A stretch of 64,000 nucleotides of DNA, taken from contig NZ_CP044543.1 in NCBI RefSeq assembly GCF_008932115.1, forward strand, positions 2,734,501 through 2,798,500, given 5' to 3'. The notes under the pieces are model-generated. The model saw only the letters and a list, made by a program, of their open reading frames with translations, searched no databases and was not told the origin of the DNA. Positions 33,091-40,970 of this stretch are shown here, one piece after another (the first letter of the stretch is position 1; every line of letters starts with the position of its first letter). Both the position numbers and the translations under genes were made by a program. This stretch comes from Bradyrhizobium betae (GTDB lineage: Bacteria; Pseudomonadota; Alphaproteobacteria; Rhizobiales; Xanthobacteraceae).

Positions 33091-34039
33091 ATGGTCCGAC
33101 CAATTTCCAACGATTTGCGTGAGCGCGCAGTCTCCGCTGTGACCAAAGGTGAGAGCTGCCGATCTGTGGCGGAACGGTTTGGAGTTGCGGTCTCTTCAGT
33201 TGTGAAGTGGTCACAGCGTTATCGAACGACCGGCTCGGTAGCGCCTGGCAAGATGGGCGGTCACCGCAAGCCCGTGCTTGATTCGCACCGCGCCTTCATC
33301 GTCGAGCGGATCACTCAGACGCCGCACCTGACGCTGCATGGTCTGAAGGCGGAGCTGGCATCCCGCGGGGTCAAGGTCTCGCACAACGCAGTCTGGCTGT
33401 TCCTGCGCCGAGAAGGGCTGCGGTTCAAAAAAAACACTGTTCGCCCTCGAACAGGCGCGCGCCGACGTCTCTCATAGACGCCAGCGTTGGCGATCCTGGC
33501 AGGCCGGACTTGATGCTGGCCGGCTGGTCTTCATCGACGAGACCTGGATCAAGACCAACATGGCCCCCTTGCGGGGCTGGGGGCCCAAAGGGGCCCGCCT
33601 GCGCGGCTTCGCCCCGCACGGGCACTGGCGTACCCTCACATTCCTCGGCGCGCTCCGCCATGACCAACTCACGGCACCCTGCGTCTTCGACGGGCCGATC
33701 AACGGCGAATGCTTCTGCGCTTATGTGAAGCATGTCCTCCTGCCAACGCTGCGCGAAGGCGACATCGTCATTCTCGACAATCTCGGAAGCCACAAGTCGA
33801 AAGTTGTCAGACAGATGATCAAGGCCGCTGGCGCCAGGCTCTGGTACCTGCCGCCATACTCGCCCGACCTCAACCCGATCGAACAGGCCTTCTCCAAGAT
33901 CAAACACTGGATGCGACAGGCTCAGAAGCGCACCATCGAGGATACTTGGCGCCACATCGGTCACCTCGTCCAGGACATCCAACCACGTGAATGCGCCAAC
34001 TACTTTGCTAACGCCGGTTACGCTTCAATAAAAACGTGA
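33091..34039 (+). pseudogene. IS630-family transposase, frame break at an A8 tract
   Basis: The N-terminal part begins MVRPISNDLRERAVSAVTKG, with helix-turn-helix RSVAERFGVAVSSVVKW, and continues in frame until FKK at the A8 run (33427-33434). In that frame it ends at 33477. The rest continues in another frame as TLFALEQARADVSHRRQRW with the DDE residues in VFIDETWIK, VILDNLGSHKS and SPDLNPIEQAFSKIKHW. Skipping one A joins both parts into a normal protein of about 315 residues. The break could be a mutation, or the tract could allow transcriptional slippage or programmed frameshifting, as known for several IS630 members. An upstream ATG at 33052 is also possible. Confidence 0.8.
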
Positions 34040-34046
34040 AACGCTC
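34018..34046 (-). repeat. Right terminal inverted repeat of IS630-type element
   Basis: Complement reads GAGCGTTTCACG then TTTTTATTGAAGCG. The last codons and stop of the transposase frame lie inside it. Confidence 0.8.
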
Positions 34047-34075
34047 TAGCGCTTGAGGCACCCAAGCTTCCACAA

Positions 34076-34161
34076 CGTCATGGCCGGGCTCGTCCCGGCC
34101 ATCCGCGTTTTGCCGCGAGGTTCGAAGAACGTGGATGCCCGGGACAAGCCCGGGCATGACG
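34076..34161. repeat. Palindromic repeat family B, long form
   Basis: CGTCATGGCCGGGCTCGTCC at the left and GGGACAAGCCCGGGCATGACG at the right are inverted, with ATCCGCGTTTTG and GAACGTGGAT between. It lies 28 bp beyond the IS630-type element and ends 10 bp from the stop of the methyltransferase gene. Confidence 0.82.
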
Positions 34162-34171
34162 ACTTCCCGAA

Positions 34172-34846
34172 TTATCCTCGCGAAAACACCAGCGTCAGAT
34201 TGTTCGCAGGCATGTCGATCGTATCGACCAGACCCAGGCGCGCGCCGCGCGCGAGCATCTCGACGTCGCTGATATCGCGCACGCCCCAGTCGGGATTGCC
34301 TTCGCGCAAGGAGGTGTCGAACACGGCGTTGCTGAGCGCAGTGTGCTTGCCGTCGCGCTTGAACGGGCCGTAGAGCAACAGCTTGCCGTCGGCGCGCAGA
34401 TAGCGGCCCGCGCCGGCGAACAGGCCTTCGGCCACGCTCCATGGCGCGATGTGGATGACGTTGGCGCAGAACAAAGCGGCAAGGCTGGTCGGCACCTGGC
34501 CGTTTTTCAGCTCGGGACACCAGTCGGGATCGGTGAGGTCGATCCGCAAGGGACTGCGGATGTTCTGCAGGCCCGAATGAACGCGCCAGGCTTCGATGCT
34601 CTTGAGGTGGCGTTGGTTGAGGTCGCTCGGCCACCAGATCAGGCCGGGGGTGTGCTGCGCGAAATGGACCACGTGCTGTCCGGTTCCGCTGCCGAGCTCG
34701 ACCACGTTGCCAGTCAGACCGGCGAGATGTTTTTCCAGCGCCGCCCAGAGCGATTCGTGATTGCGATGAAACGCCGGCGCATCGAGCCGCCCATCCGACT
34801 CGACCCGTCCGCCGTCCCTGCCAAATTCGACGACATATTCAGCCAA
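34172..34846 (-). CDS. DUF938 family class I SAM-dependent methyltransferase
   Basis: A 224-residue protein. The TTG at 34846 (MAEYVVEFGRDGGRVESDGR after initiation) is chosen because GGGGA lies 6 bases upstream and homologues begin at this point. Features include the invariant APAFHRNHESLWAALEKHL, motif I VVELGSGTGQHVVHFA that binds SAM, IWWPSDLNQRHLKSIEAWR, ANVIHIAPWSVAEGLFAGAG and the C-terminal GVRDISDVEMLARGA. The methylated substrate of the family is unknown. It is divergent from the sox operon, separated by 245 bp. Confidence 0.82.
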   Translation of the reverse strand: MAEYVVEFGRDGGRVESDGRLDAPAFHRNHESLWAALEKHLAGLTGNVVELGSGTGQHVVHFAQHTPGLIWWPSDLNQRHLKSIEAWRVHSGLQNIRSPLRIDLTDPDWCPELKNGQVPTSLAALFCANVIHIAPWSVAEGLFAGAGRYLRADGKLLLYGPFKRDGKHTALSNAVFDTSLREGNPDWGVRDISDVEMLARGARLGLVDTIDMPANNLTLVFSRG

Positions 34847-35091
34847 TTGTGGTCCCCTTGAAAACGAGAACGAGATAAAAACAGCATGAGCGCCCAAACG
34901 CCCTGAAAACAGCCGGCCCGCGCCCCTGGGCCTGAATCCGCCGAACAAATAATCTCTTTAGTTGCAATGCGGAAGATATTAACTCCATTTTGCCGCCTGC
35001 ATAGTCTTGATTGTCAGGCGGTGCCCTTTGTGCTTTGGAGCACTATATTTCCATAAACGAGATCATCGACATAACGCCTCGGAATGACGCC

Positions 35092-35448
35092 TTGACCGCC
35101 TTTCCCCGGACGCCCGTCCTTTACGTCCTGCTGGCCATCGCCGCCGGCCTTGCCGGAAGCTCAGCGCGGGCGCAATCCGCCGTGACTGACGGCCAGAAGC
35201 TCGCCTTCGACCGCGGCAAGGGCAATTGCCTGACCTGCCATGTCATCAAGGGCGGCGACCTGCCGGGTACGATCGGTCCGGAGCTGAAGGACATCAAATC
35301 AAAATACCCTGATCGCAACGAGTTGATCGCGATCGTCTTCGACGAGACCAAACGCAATCCGCAGACCATGATGCCGCCGTTCGGCCGGAACAGGATTTTG
35401 ACCGAACAGGAGATCAGCGCGATCGTTGATTTCCTGCAGACCCTGTGA
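35092..35448 (+). CDS. soxX: SoxX, monohaem c-type cytochrome of thiosulfate oxidation
   Basis: A 118-residue periplasmic cytochrome from a TTG at 35092, giving a signal peptide (LYVLLAIAAGLAGSSARAQ). The start is uncertain: an upstream TTG at 35011 would add 27 residues with no family likeness. The haem motif is CLTCH and the distal Met ligand is probably in QTMMPPFGRNRILT. SoxX pairs with SoxA to link thiosulfate to the SoxY cysteine. It is the first gene of soxXYZA-soxK-soxB, with the promoter presumably in the AT-richer stretch 34950-35070. Confidence 0.85.
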   Translation: MTAFPRTPVLYVLLAIAAGLAGSSARAQSAVTDGQKLAFDRGKGNCLTCHVIKGGDLPGTIGPELKDIKSKYPDRNELIAIVFDETKRNPQTMMPPFGRNRILTEQEISAIVDFLQTL

Positions 35449-35473
35449 CTTCAGGCACGCCAGGAGATCTCTG

Positions 35474-35953
35474 ATGACCTTACGCCCCCTCGCAACGCGA
35501 CGCCTGATCCTTCAGGGCGCGGCCTCGGTCGCGCTGCTTGGCCTGGGCAACCTGCCGTTCGCGCCCGCGCATGCCGCGGCCAACGACAAATATCCGGAGG
35601 AAGCGTTCAAGCAGAAGGGAGAGGCAGACGCGATCAAGGCGCTCTATGGCAGGACCGCCGAGCCCTCCGACAAGGTCAAGCTGGATGCGCCCGAGATTGC
35701 CGAGAATGGCGGCGTCGTGCCGATCTCGGTGACGACGACGCTCGACAAGGTGACCTCGATCTCGTTCTTCGTGGCCGAAAACCCGAGCGCGCTCGCAGCG
35801 TCCTACAGGATTCCGGACGGCACGATCCCTGGTGTCGCCAACCGCCTGAAGATGGCCAAGACCACCAACCTGACCGCGATCGTGGAAGCCGACGGCAAGC
35901 TTTACAGCGCGACCAAGGAGGTGAAAGTCACAGTCGGCGGCTGCGGCGGCTAG
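35474..35953 (+). CDS. soxY: SoxY, sulfur carrier subunit
   Basis: A 159-residue protein with ATG at 35474 and AGGAG 7 bases upstream. The signal region has a twin-arginine-like RRLILQGAASVALLGLGN. The fold is the SoxY immunoglobulin-like domain, and the end VTVGGCGG is the mobile C-terminal arm whose cysteine carries thiosulfate-derived sulfur. SoxY acts as a heterodimer with SoxZ in the periplasm, and intermediates stay covalently bound to it. soxZ starts 13 bp downstream. Confidence 0.93.
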   Translation: MTLRPLATRRLILQGAASVALLGLGNLPFAPAHAAANDKYPEEAFKQKGEADAIKALYGRTAEPSDKVKLDAPEIAENGGVVPISVTTTLDKVTSISFFVAENPSALAASYRIPDGTIPGVANRLKMAKTTNLTAIVEADGKLYSATKEVKVTVGGCGG

Positions 35954-35966
35954 GAGGATCGGTCCG

Positions 35967-36278
35967 ATGGCATCAAGCATTCGCGTGCGCGCAACATCCA
36001 ACGGCGACATCACCGAGGTGCAGGCGCTGATCCAGCATCCCATGGACACCGGCTTCGTCAAGGACGCCAAGGGCGAGCTGATCCCGGCGCACTTCATCCA
36101 GGAGCTGAAGTTCGAATGTAACGGCAAGGACGTCTTCGTCGCCGATTGGGGCACCGCCGTCTCCAAGGACCCCTACGTCAAGTTCAGCTTCAGGGGCGCC
36201 AGGAAGGGCGACGACCTCAAGATATCCTGGACCGACAACAAGGGCGGATCGGATACGATCACCGCGAAGATCGCGTGA
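35967..36278 (+). CDS. soxZ: SoxZ, SoxY partner
   Basis: A 103-residue protein beginning MASSIRVRATSNGDITEVQAL, with family motifs IQHPMDTGF, IPAHFIQELKFECNGKDVF and the C-terminal WTDNKGGSDTITAKIA. It lacks a signal peptide, as expected: it is exported bound to SoxY through the Tat route. Its stop codon overlaps the soxA start by one base (TGATG). Confidence 0.93.
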   Translation: MASSIRVRATSNGDITEVQALIQHPMDTGFVKDAKGELIPAHFIQELKFECNGKDVFVADWGTAVSKDPYVKFSFRGARKGDDLKISWTDNKGGSDTITAKIA

Positions 36279-37141
36279 TGAGGACCCGCCTCGCCCTCGT
36301 GCTCGGCTCGGTGAGCGCCGCGCTGATCGCGCTCACCCTCGCCTCGCCGCGCGTGATCGCGGCCGACAAGGTCGATCCCGCGGCCGACGCCAAGGCGTTC
36401 CAGAACTTCTTCTTCCAGAAATTCCCCGATGTGAAGCGCGAGGACTTCGTCAACGGTCCGTATTCGATGAACGCAGACATGAAGCGGCAGTGGCAGGAGA
36501 AGGAAGAGTTCCCGCCCTACGAGTTCGCGCTCGACGCCGGCAAGGAGATGTTCGCGACGCCGTTCAAGAACGGCAAGAGCTACGCCGACTGCTTCCCGAA
36601 CGGCGGCATCGGCATTCGCCAGAACTATCCCTATTTCGACGAGAAGGAAGGCAAGGTCGTCACGCTGGAGCTCGCGCTCAACCGCTGCCGCGAGGCCAAT
36701 GGCGAGGCGCCCTATTCCTACGTCAAGGACGAGATGGCCTCGCTGACCGCCTATATGGCGTTCACCTCGCGCGGCAAGCCGATGGACATCAGGATTCCCG
36801 ACGACCCGCGCGCGCTCGCGGCGTTCGAGAACGGCAAGCGCTATTTCTACACGCGGCGCGGCCAGATGAATTTCTCCTGCGCGAGCTGCCACGTGCAGAG
36901 CCCGGGCGAGCGCATCCGCGCCGAGATCCTGGCGCCGGCCCTCGGCATTGTGAACGCGATGCCGATCTACCGCTCCGAATGGAGCGGCATGGGCACGACC
37001 AGCCGCCGCTTCGTCACCTGCAACAGCCAGACCCGCGCGGTTCCGCTGGAGCCGCAGGCGGACGAATATCGCGACGTCGAATACTTCCTCTCCTACGTCG
37101 CCAACGGCCTGCCGATCTCGGGGCCGGGAGCGCGGCCATGA
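36278..37141 (+). CDS. soxA: SoxA, c-type cytochrome subunit (single haem motif)
   Basis: A 287-residue periplasmic protein with a signal peptide (LALVLGSVSAALIALTLAS) ending near VIAADK. Only one haem-binding motif is present, CASCH in MNFSCASCHVQSPGE. The place of the N-terminal haem holds cysteines without a CxxCH (YADCFPNGGIG and ALNRCREANG) that likely form a disulfide. The active-site Cys ligand is in RRFVTCNSQTRAVP. SoxAX catalyses oxidative coupling of thiosulfate to SoxY. Such monohaem SoxA is typical of several alphaproteobacteria. It overlaps the next gene by 4 bp. Confidence 0.93.
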   Translation: MRTRLALVLGSVSAALIALTLASPRVIAADKVDPAADAKAFQNFFFQKFPDVKREDFVNGPYSMNADMKRQWQEKEEFPPYEFALDAGKEMFATPFKNGKSYADCFPNGGIGIRQNYPYFDEKEGKVVTLELALNRCREANGEAPYSYVKDEMASLTAYMAFTSRGKPMDIRIPDDPRALAAFENGKRYFYTRRGQMNFSCASCHVQSPGERIRAEILAPALGIVNAMPIYRSEWSGMGTTSRRFVTCNSQTRAVPLEPQADEYRDVEYFLSYVANGLPISGPGARP

Positions 37142-37443
37142 AGCTGTTACTTCCCCTAGCCATGTTGCTCGCCCTGAGCCTCGCGCCTGCGGCGCGCGCG
37201 GCAAACGAGGCGGATTACAAGGCGGCCTATGCCGCCGCCGAAGCCGCCTCCAGGGAGGCAGCCGGCATTCGCAACCAGTGGACCGTGACCGTATCGACGC
37301 TGGCGGCGGCGAAGCGCGCCGCGGACGGCGGCGATTTCGACCGCGCGACGACCGCTGCGAAGGAAGCCGAGGCGCTGGCGAAGGCGTCGATCTTCCAGGC
37401 CATGTCTGAAAAAGAAGCGTGGAAGGCGATGGAAATCCGCTAA
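37138..37443 (+). CDS. SoxK-like SoxXA-binding protein
   Basis: A 101-residue secreted protein: signal peptide (LLLPLAMLLALSLAPAARA), then a helical Ala/Lys/Glu-rich body (YKAAYAAAEAASREAAG ... AAAKRAADGGDFDRATTAAK) resembling SAXB/SoxK proteins that bind and activate SoxXA in green sulfur bacteria. The start codon overlaps the soxA stop codon (ATGA). Position between soxA and soxB supports this assignment, but the sequence is low in complexity, so homology is not certain. Confidence 0.6.
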   Translation: MKLLLPLAMLLALSLAPAARAANEADYKAAYAAAEAASREAAGIRNQWTVTVSTLAAAKRAADGGDFDRATTAAKEAEALAKASIFQAMSEKEAWKAMEIR

Positions 37444-37497
37444 GCTGAGATGTTGTGGAACCGTCGAACTGCCGAGAATAGGCGCGGAGAATCTGGG

Positions 37498-39243
37498 ATG
37501 GCGATCCGCCGCCGCGATTTCCTTAAGAATGCAGGCATTGTCGCAGCATCGCTGAGCTTGCCGCGACCGGCGCGTAGCGCCGAGGCTGCGAGCATTTACG
37601 ACCTCGAACGGTTCGGCAATGCGCGCATCCTGCACATCACCGACACCCATGCGCAGCTCAACCCGGTCTATGTCCGCGAGCCCAGCGTCAATATCGGCAT
37701 CGGCGAGATGGCGGGGCGGCCTCCGCATCTGGTCGGCCGCGCCTTCCTGGAGCGCTTCGGGGTCCGCGCCGACAGCGCCGATGCCTATGCCTTCAGCTGC
37801 CTGGAGTTCGAGAAGTCAGCGGCGCGCTTCGGCAAGCTCGGCGGCTTCGCCCATCTGAAGACGCTGATCGATCGGTTGCGGGGCGACGCTGGCGACGGGC
37901 GTTCGCTGCTGGTCGACGGCGGCGACCTCTGGCAGGGCACCGCGCTTGCCAACGTCATGCAGGGGCGCGACATGGTCGAGGTCGCCAATCTGCTCGGCAT
38001 CGAGGCGATGACCGGGCACTGGGAATTCACCTATGGCGAGCAGGTGCTGCGCGACAATCTCGAGCGCTTCAAGGGCGAGTTTCTGGCGCAGAACGTCTTC
38101 CTCACCGAGGAAGCTGCGTTCAACGACGCCCGCGCCTTCGACAACGCCACGGGGCGCGTGTTCAAGCCCTCCCTGATCAAGGAACTCGCCGGCCATCGCG
38201 TCGCGATCGTCGGCCAGGCCTTTCCTTACGTGCCGATCGCGCATCCCAAACGGTTCACGCCGGACTGGACCTTTGGCATCCGCGAGGAGGAGTTGCAGAA
38301 GCACGTCGATGCCTTGCGCGGCACCGACAAGGTCGATGCCGTTATCCTGCTGTCGCACAATGGCATGGACGTCGACCTCAAGCTCGCAAGCCGCGTCACC
38401 GGCATCGACGTCATCCTCGGCGGCCATACCCATGACGCGATCCCGCAGCCGATCGCGGTGAAGAACGCGGGCGGTACGACGCTCGTGACCAATGCCGGCT
38501 CCAACGGGAAGTTCCTGGGCGTGCTCGATCTGGCGCTCGACAAGGGCAAGGTCAGCGACGTCAGATATCGTCTGCTGCCGGTCTATTCCGAGCTGCTGAA
38601 GCCCGACCCTGCCATGGCCGAACTGATCGGCCGGGTCCGCGCGCCGCATGTGACCGACTGGTCGGACAAGATCGCAACGCCTGACCGCCTGCTCTATCGC
38701 CGCGACAATTTCGCCGGGCCCGTCGACGAGCTGATCTGCGCCGCGCTGCGCACCGAGCTCGACGCCGAGATCGCGCTGTCGCCGGGCTTCCGCTGGGGCG
38801 TCACCGCGCTGCCGGGCCAGCCGCTGACGATGGAGGATTTGCTCGCGGAGACCGCGATCACCTATCCCGAGACCTATGTGCAGGAGATGACCGGCGCAGA
38901 GATTAAGGACGTGCTGGAAGACATTTGCGACAATCTCTTCAATGCCGATCCCTATTACCAGCAGGGCGGCGACATGGTGCGCGCCGGCGGGCTCGGCTAC
39001 ACCTGCACGCCCAATGCCGCGATCGGCAGCCGCATCTCCGATGTGAGGCTCCATGGCGGCAAGGCGCTGAGCGCAAGCCATCGCTACAAGGTCGCGGGCT
39101 GGGCCTCGATCAACGGCCGGCAGGGCGCGCCGGTATGGGACGTGGTGGCCAAATATCTGCGCTCGGGCCGGATGTTTCAGGAGCGGCTCGGCTCAGGCGT
39201 CACGCTGAAGGGCGTCGACGGCAATCCGGGCATCGCGGGATAG
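37498..39243 (+). CDS. soxB: SoxB, sulfate thiohydrolase (dimanganese)
   Basis: A 581-residue periplasmic enzyme starting at ATG 37498 (MAIRRRDFLKNAGIVAASL, a Tat signal) with GGAGA 8 bases upstream. SoxB belongs to the 5'-nucleotidase/metallophosphatase fold; metal-binding motifs include LHITDTHAQLNP, LLVDGGDLWQGTA, TGHWEFTYGEQ (SoxB form), LSHNGMDVD and ILGGHTHDAIPQ. It hydrolyses sulfate from the SoxY-bound thiosulfonate. The C-terminal domain is complete to NPGIAG. It closes the operon; soxCD does not follow. Confidence 0.93.
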   Translation: MAIRRRDFLKNAGIVAASLSLPRPARSAEAASIYDLERFGNARILHITDTHAQLNPVYVREPSVNIGIGEMAGRPPHLVGRAFLERFGVRADSADAYAFSCLEFEKSAARFGKLGGFAHLKTLIDRLRGDAGDGRSLLVDGGDLWQGTALANVMQGRDMVEVANLLGIEAMTGHWEFTYGEQVLRDNLERFKGEFLAQNVFLTEEAAFNDARAFDNATGRVFKPSLIKELAGHRVAIVGQAFPYVPIAHPKRFTPDWTFGIREEELQKHVDALRGTDKVDAVILLSHNGMDVDLKLASRVTGIDVILGGHTHDAIPQPIAVKNAGGTTLVTNAGSNGKFLGVLDLALDKGKVSDVRYRLLPVYSELLKPDPAMAELIGRVRAPHVTDWSDKIATPDRLLYRRDNFAGPVDELICAALRTELDAEIALSPGFRWGVTALPGQPLTMEDLLAETAITYPETYVQEMTGAEIKDVLEDICDNLFNADPYYQQGGDMVRAGGLGYTCTPNAAIGSRISDVRLHGGKALSASHRYKVAGWASINGRQGAPVWDVVAKYLRSGRMFQERLGSGVTLKGVDGNPGIAG

Positions 39244-39286
39244 GGCGGCCGGAGGCTTTTGTGGCACAGCGCAACACCACGCGCAG

Positions 39287-39406
39287 TGTCATTCCCAGCG
39301 AAAGCGGGGAATCCAGTACGCCGCAGCCTCTCCGTCCCCTTCGGCGTCTCTGGAATACTGGATTGCCCGCCCCAGTGCGCGATTGCGCACAAGGCGGGCA
39401 ATGACA
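39287..39406. repeat. Palindromic repeat family C, copy 2 (inverted orientation)
   Basis: Contains TGTCATTCCCAGCG, AATCCAGTACGCCGCAGC, GGAATACTGGATTGCCCG and GGGCAATGACA. It is the reverse orientation of the copy at 24058. It fills part of the 304-bp gap between soxB and the persulfide dioxygenase gene. Confidence 0.8.
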
Positions 39407-39492
39407 GCGGAAGGTGGAGTGAGTACCCAATCCCACCACGCGCAATAAAAATCTTCTAAATTTTCTCGTCTACACAGTGAATTGCTTCTCTT

Positions 39493-39498
39493 TATAAT
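39493..39498 (+). promoter_or_regulatory. Possible -10 box before persulfide dioxygenase gene
   Basis: A TATAAT hexamer 50 bp upstream of the ATG at 39548, in a short AT-rich island (39445-39500) that contrasts with the local base composition. No good -35 element is visible (CTACAC at 17-bp spacing), so this is only a suggestion. Confidence 0.3.
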
Positions 39499-39547
39499 GG
39501 CCGGCGTAGTAGAATCTTCAAAAATCAATTCCACGCCGGGCCTTGCC

Positions 39548-40588
39548 ATGATCTTCCGCCAGCTCTTCGACAGCGTTTCGGGCACCTACAGTTACGTCCT
39601 CGCCAGCCGCCCCGGCGGCGAGGCGCTGATTCTCGATCCGGTGCTGGAGAAGGTCGACCGCTATTGCCAGCTGCTGCGCGAGCTCGACCTCAAGCTGGTC
39701 AAGGCGGTCGATACGCACCTGCACGCCGACCACGTCACCGGCCTCGGCGAGCTGCGCGACCGCACCCATTGCATGACCGTGATGGGCGACCAGACCAAGG
39801 CCGACGTGGTGGCGATGCGGGTTGCCGACGGCGACAAAGTGACCATCGAGGGCCTGTCGCTCGACGTGATGTACACGCCGGGCCACACCGACGATTCCTA
39901 TTCCTATTTGATGGGCGACCGCGTCTTCACCGGCGACACGCTGCTGATCCGCGGTACCGGCCGCACCGATTTCCAGAACGGCTCCTCGCGCGCGCAATAC
40001 GATTCGATCTTCAACCGCCTGCTCAAGCTGCCGGACGAGACCATGGTGTTCCCGGCACATGACTACAAGGGCGACACCGTCTCCACCATCGGCGAGGAGC
40101 GGCGCTACAATCCGCGCCTCCAAGTGCGCTCGGTCGACGAATATATCGAGCTGATGGCCAATTTGAAGCTGCCCAATCCGAAGATGATGGATGTGGCGGT
40201 GCCCGCCAACATGCATGTCGGCCTGCATCAGGAGGAGCTGGAGAAGGAGGGCCGCGCGCTGAGCGCGGTCGAGGCGATCCGCGTCCTCGGCCGGCCCGAT
40301 ATCCTGCTGGTCGATCTGCGCGAGAGCAACGAGCGGATGAAGCACGGCATGCTCGAGGGCGCGCTGCACACGCCCTATCCGAGCGTCGAGGAGAGCCTCA
40401 AGCCCGGCGGCATGCTGCGCGAGGTCGCCGCCGCCACCGGCCGCCGCGTGGTGTTCTTCTGCGCGTTCGGCGAACGCTCGGCGATGGCGGTGGCCGCAGC
40501 GAAGCAAGCCGGATTGTCCAACACGGCGCACATCGCCGGCGGCATCGACGCCTGGAAGAAGGCGGGCGGACCGATCCTGCACGGCTGA
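39548..40588 (+). CDS. Persulfide dioxygenase (ETHE1-like) fused to rhodanese
   Basis: A 346-residue two-domain protein starting at ATG 39548 (MIFRQLFDSVSGTYSYVLA). Residues 1-230 form a metallo-beta-lactamase domain with the ETHE1-type metal set: THLHADHVTGLG, PGHTDDSYSYLM, FTGDTLLIRGTGRTDFQ and VFPAHDYKGDTVST. The C-terminal rhodanese domain (about 255-346) keeps the active Cys in VVFFCAFGERSAMAV. The enzyme should oxidise glutathione persulfide to sulfite, with the rhodanese supplying or removing sulfane sulfur. It is 304 bp downstream of soxB, consistent with sulfide or sulfane-sulfur detoxification next to thiosulfate oxidation. It resembles Blh/PDO fusion proteins. Confidence 0.9.
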   Translation: MIFRQLFDSVSGTYSYVLASRPGGEALILDPVLEKVDRYCQLLRELDLKLVKAVDTHLHADHVTGLGELRDRTHCMTVMGDQTKADVVAMRVADGDKVTIEGLSLDVMYTPGHTDDSYSYLMGDRVFTGDTLLIRGTGRTDFQNGSSRAQYDSIFNRLLKLPDETMVFPAHDYKGDTVSTIGEERRYNPRLQVRSVDEYIELMANLKLPNPKMMDVAVPANMHVGLHQEELEKEGRALSAVEAIRVLGRPDILLVDLRESNERMKHGMLEGALHTPYPSVEESLKPGGMLREVAAATGRRVVFFCAFGERSAMAVAAAKQAGLSNTAHIAGGIDAWKKAGGPILHG

Positions 40589-40673
40589 CCTCATTGCCGC
40601 CCTTGAGATAAGTCAGGCTCCCTCCATATTTTCAGGATAGGGTCGGATGACACATCATCATCCGGGAACAGCC

Positions 40674-40832
40674 ATGGCCAGGACCGCCAAGCCGAGCGAG
40701 CCGCCGAAGATCGCGGACGACAAGGCGAAAAAGCCTCCGCCGCCGCGCGCGACCGACGACGACGATTACGAGGACGGCGACATCGCAACGCCGAAGCGCG
40801 ATCGATATGGTGAGGATGACGAGCCGTTGTGA
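40674..40832 (+). CDS. Small acidic hypothetical protein
   Basis: A 52-residue, strongly charged protein: Lys/Pro-rich first half (RTAKPSEPPKIADDKAKKP), then an Asp-rich stretch (TDDDDYEDGD) and an acidic end (DRYGEDDEPL). It looks intrinsically disordered, with no cysteines or membrane segment. GGGA lies about 7 bases before the ATG at 40674; an earlier ATG at 40647 would add nine residues. It stands alone between the persulfide dioxygenase and an MFS gene. I do not recognise a family, and its coding status rests on frame and start signals. Confidence 0.45.
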   Translation: MARTAKPSEPPKIADDKAKKPPPPRATDDDDYEDGDIATPKRDRYGEDDEPL

Positions 40833-40970
40833 GGGGCCTTACCCTCCGATCTCGTTCCTGCGTTCTCAGGGATGATAGATGGGCCGCGCTACCTGCCATG
40901 CGCGTGCGTTCATGGACAAATAACCGCTGTCCCCGATAGTTTGCGCTCCCATCGGGAGTGAAACGGAACA

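Larger units (their letters stand above)
33000..34046 (+). mobile_element. IS630-family insertion sequence, 1047 bp
   Basis: Imperfect terminal inverted repeats of 29 bp (23 matches) bound the element: 33000-33028 and 34018-34046. It is flanked by TA dinucleotides at 32998-32999 and 34047-34048, the target-site duplication expected for IS630/Tc1-mariner elements. It carries one transposase gene interrupted by a frame break. It inserted in the TAG stop codon of the peptidase gene; because the element begins with G, the stop codon is preserved. Confidence 0.88.

Noticed and set aside
33560..34039. Second, separate gene for the transposase C-terminal part
   Set aside because: Continuous homology across the A8 tract shows it is the second half of one transposase gene.
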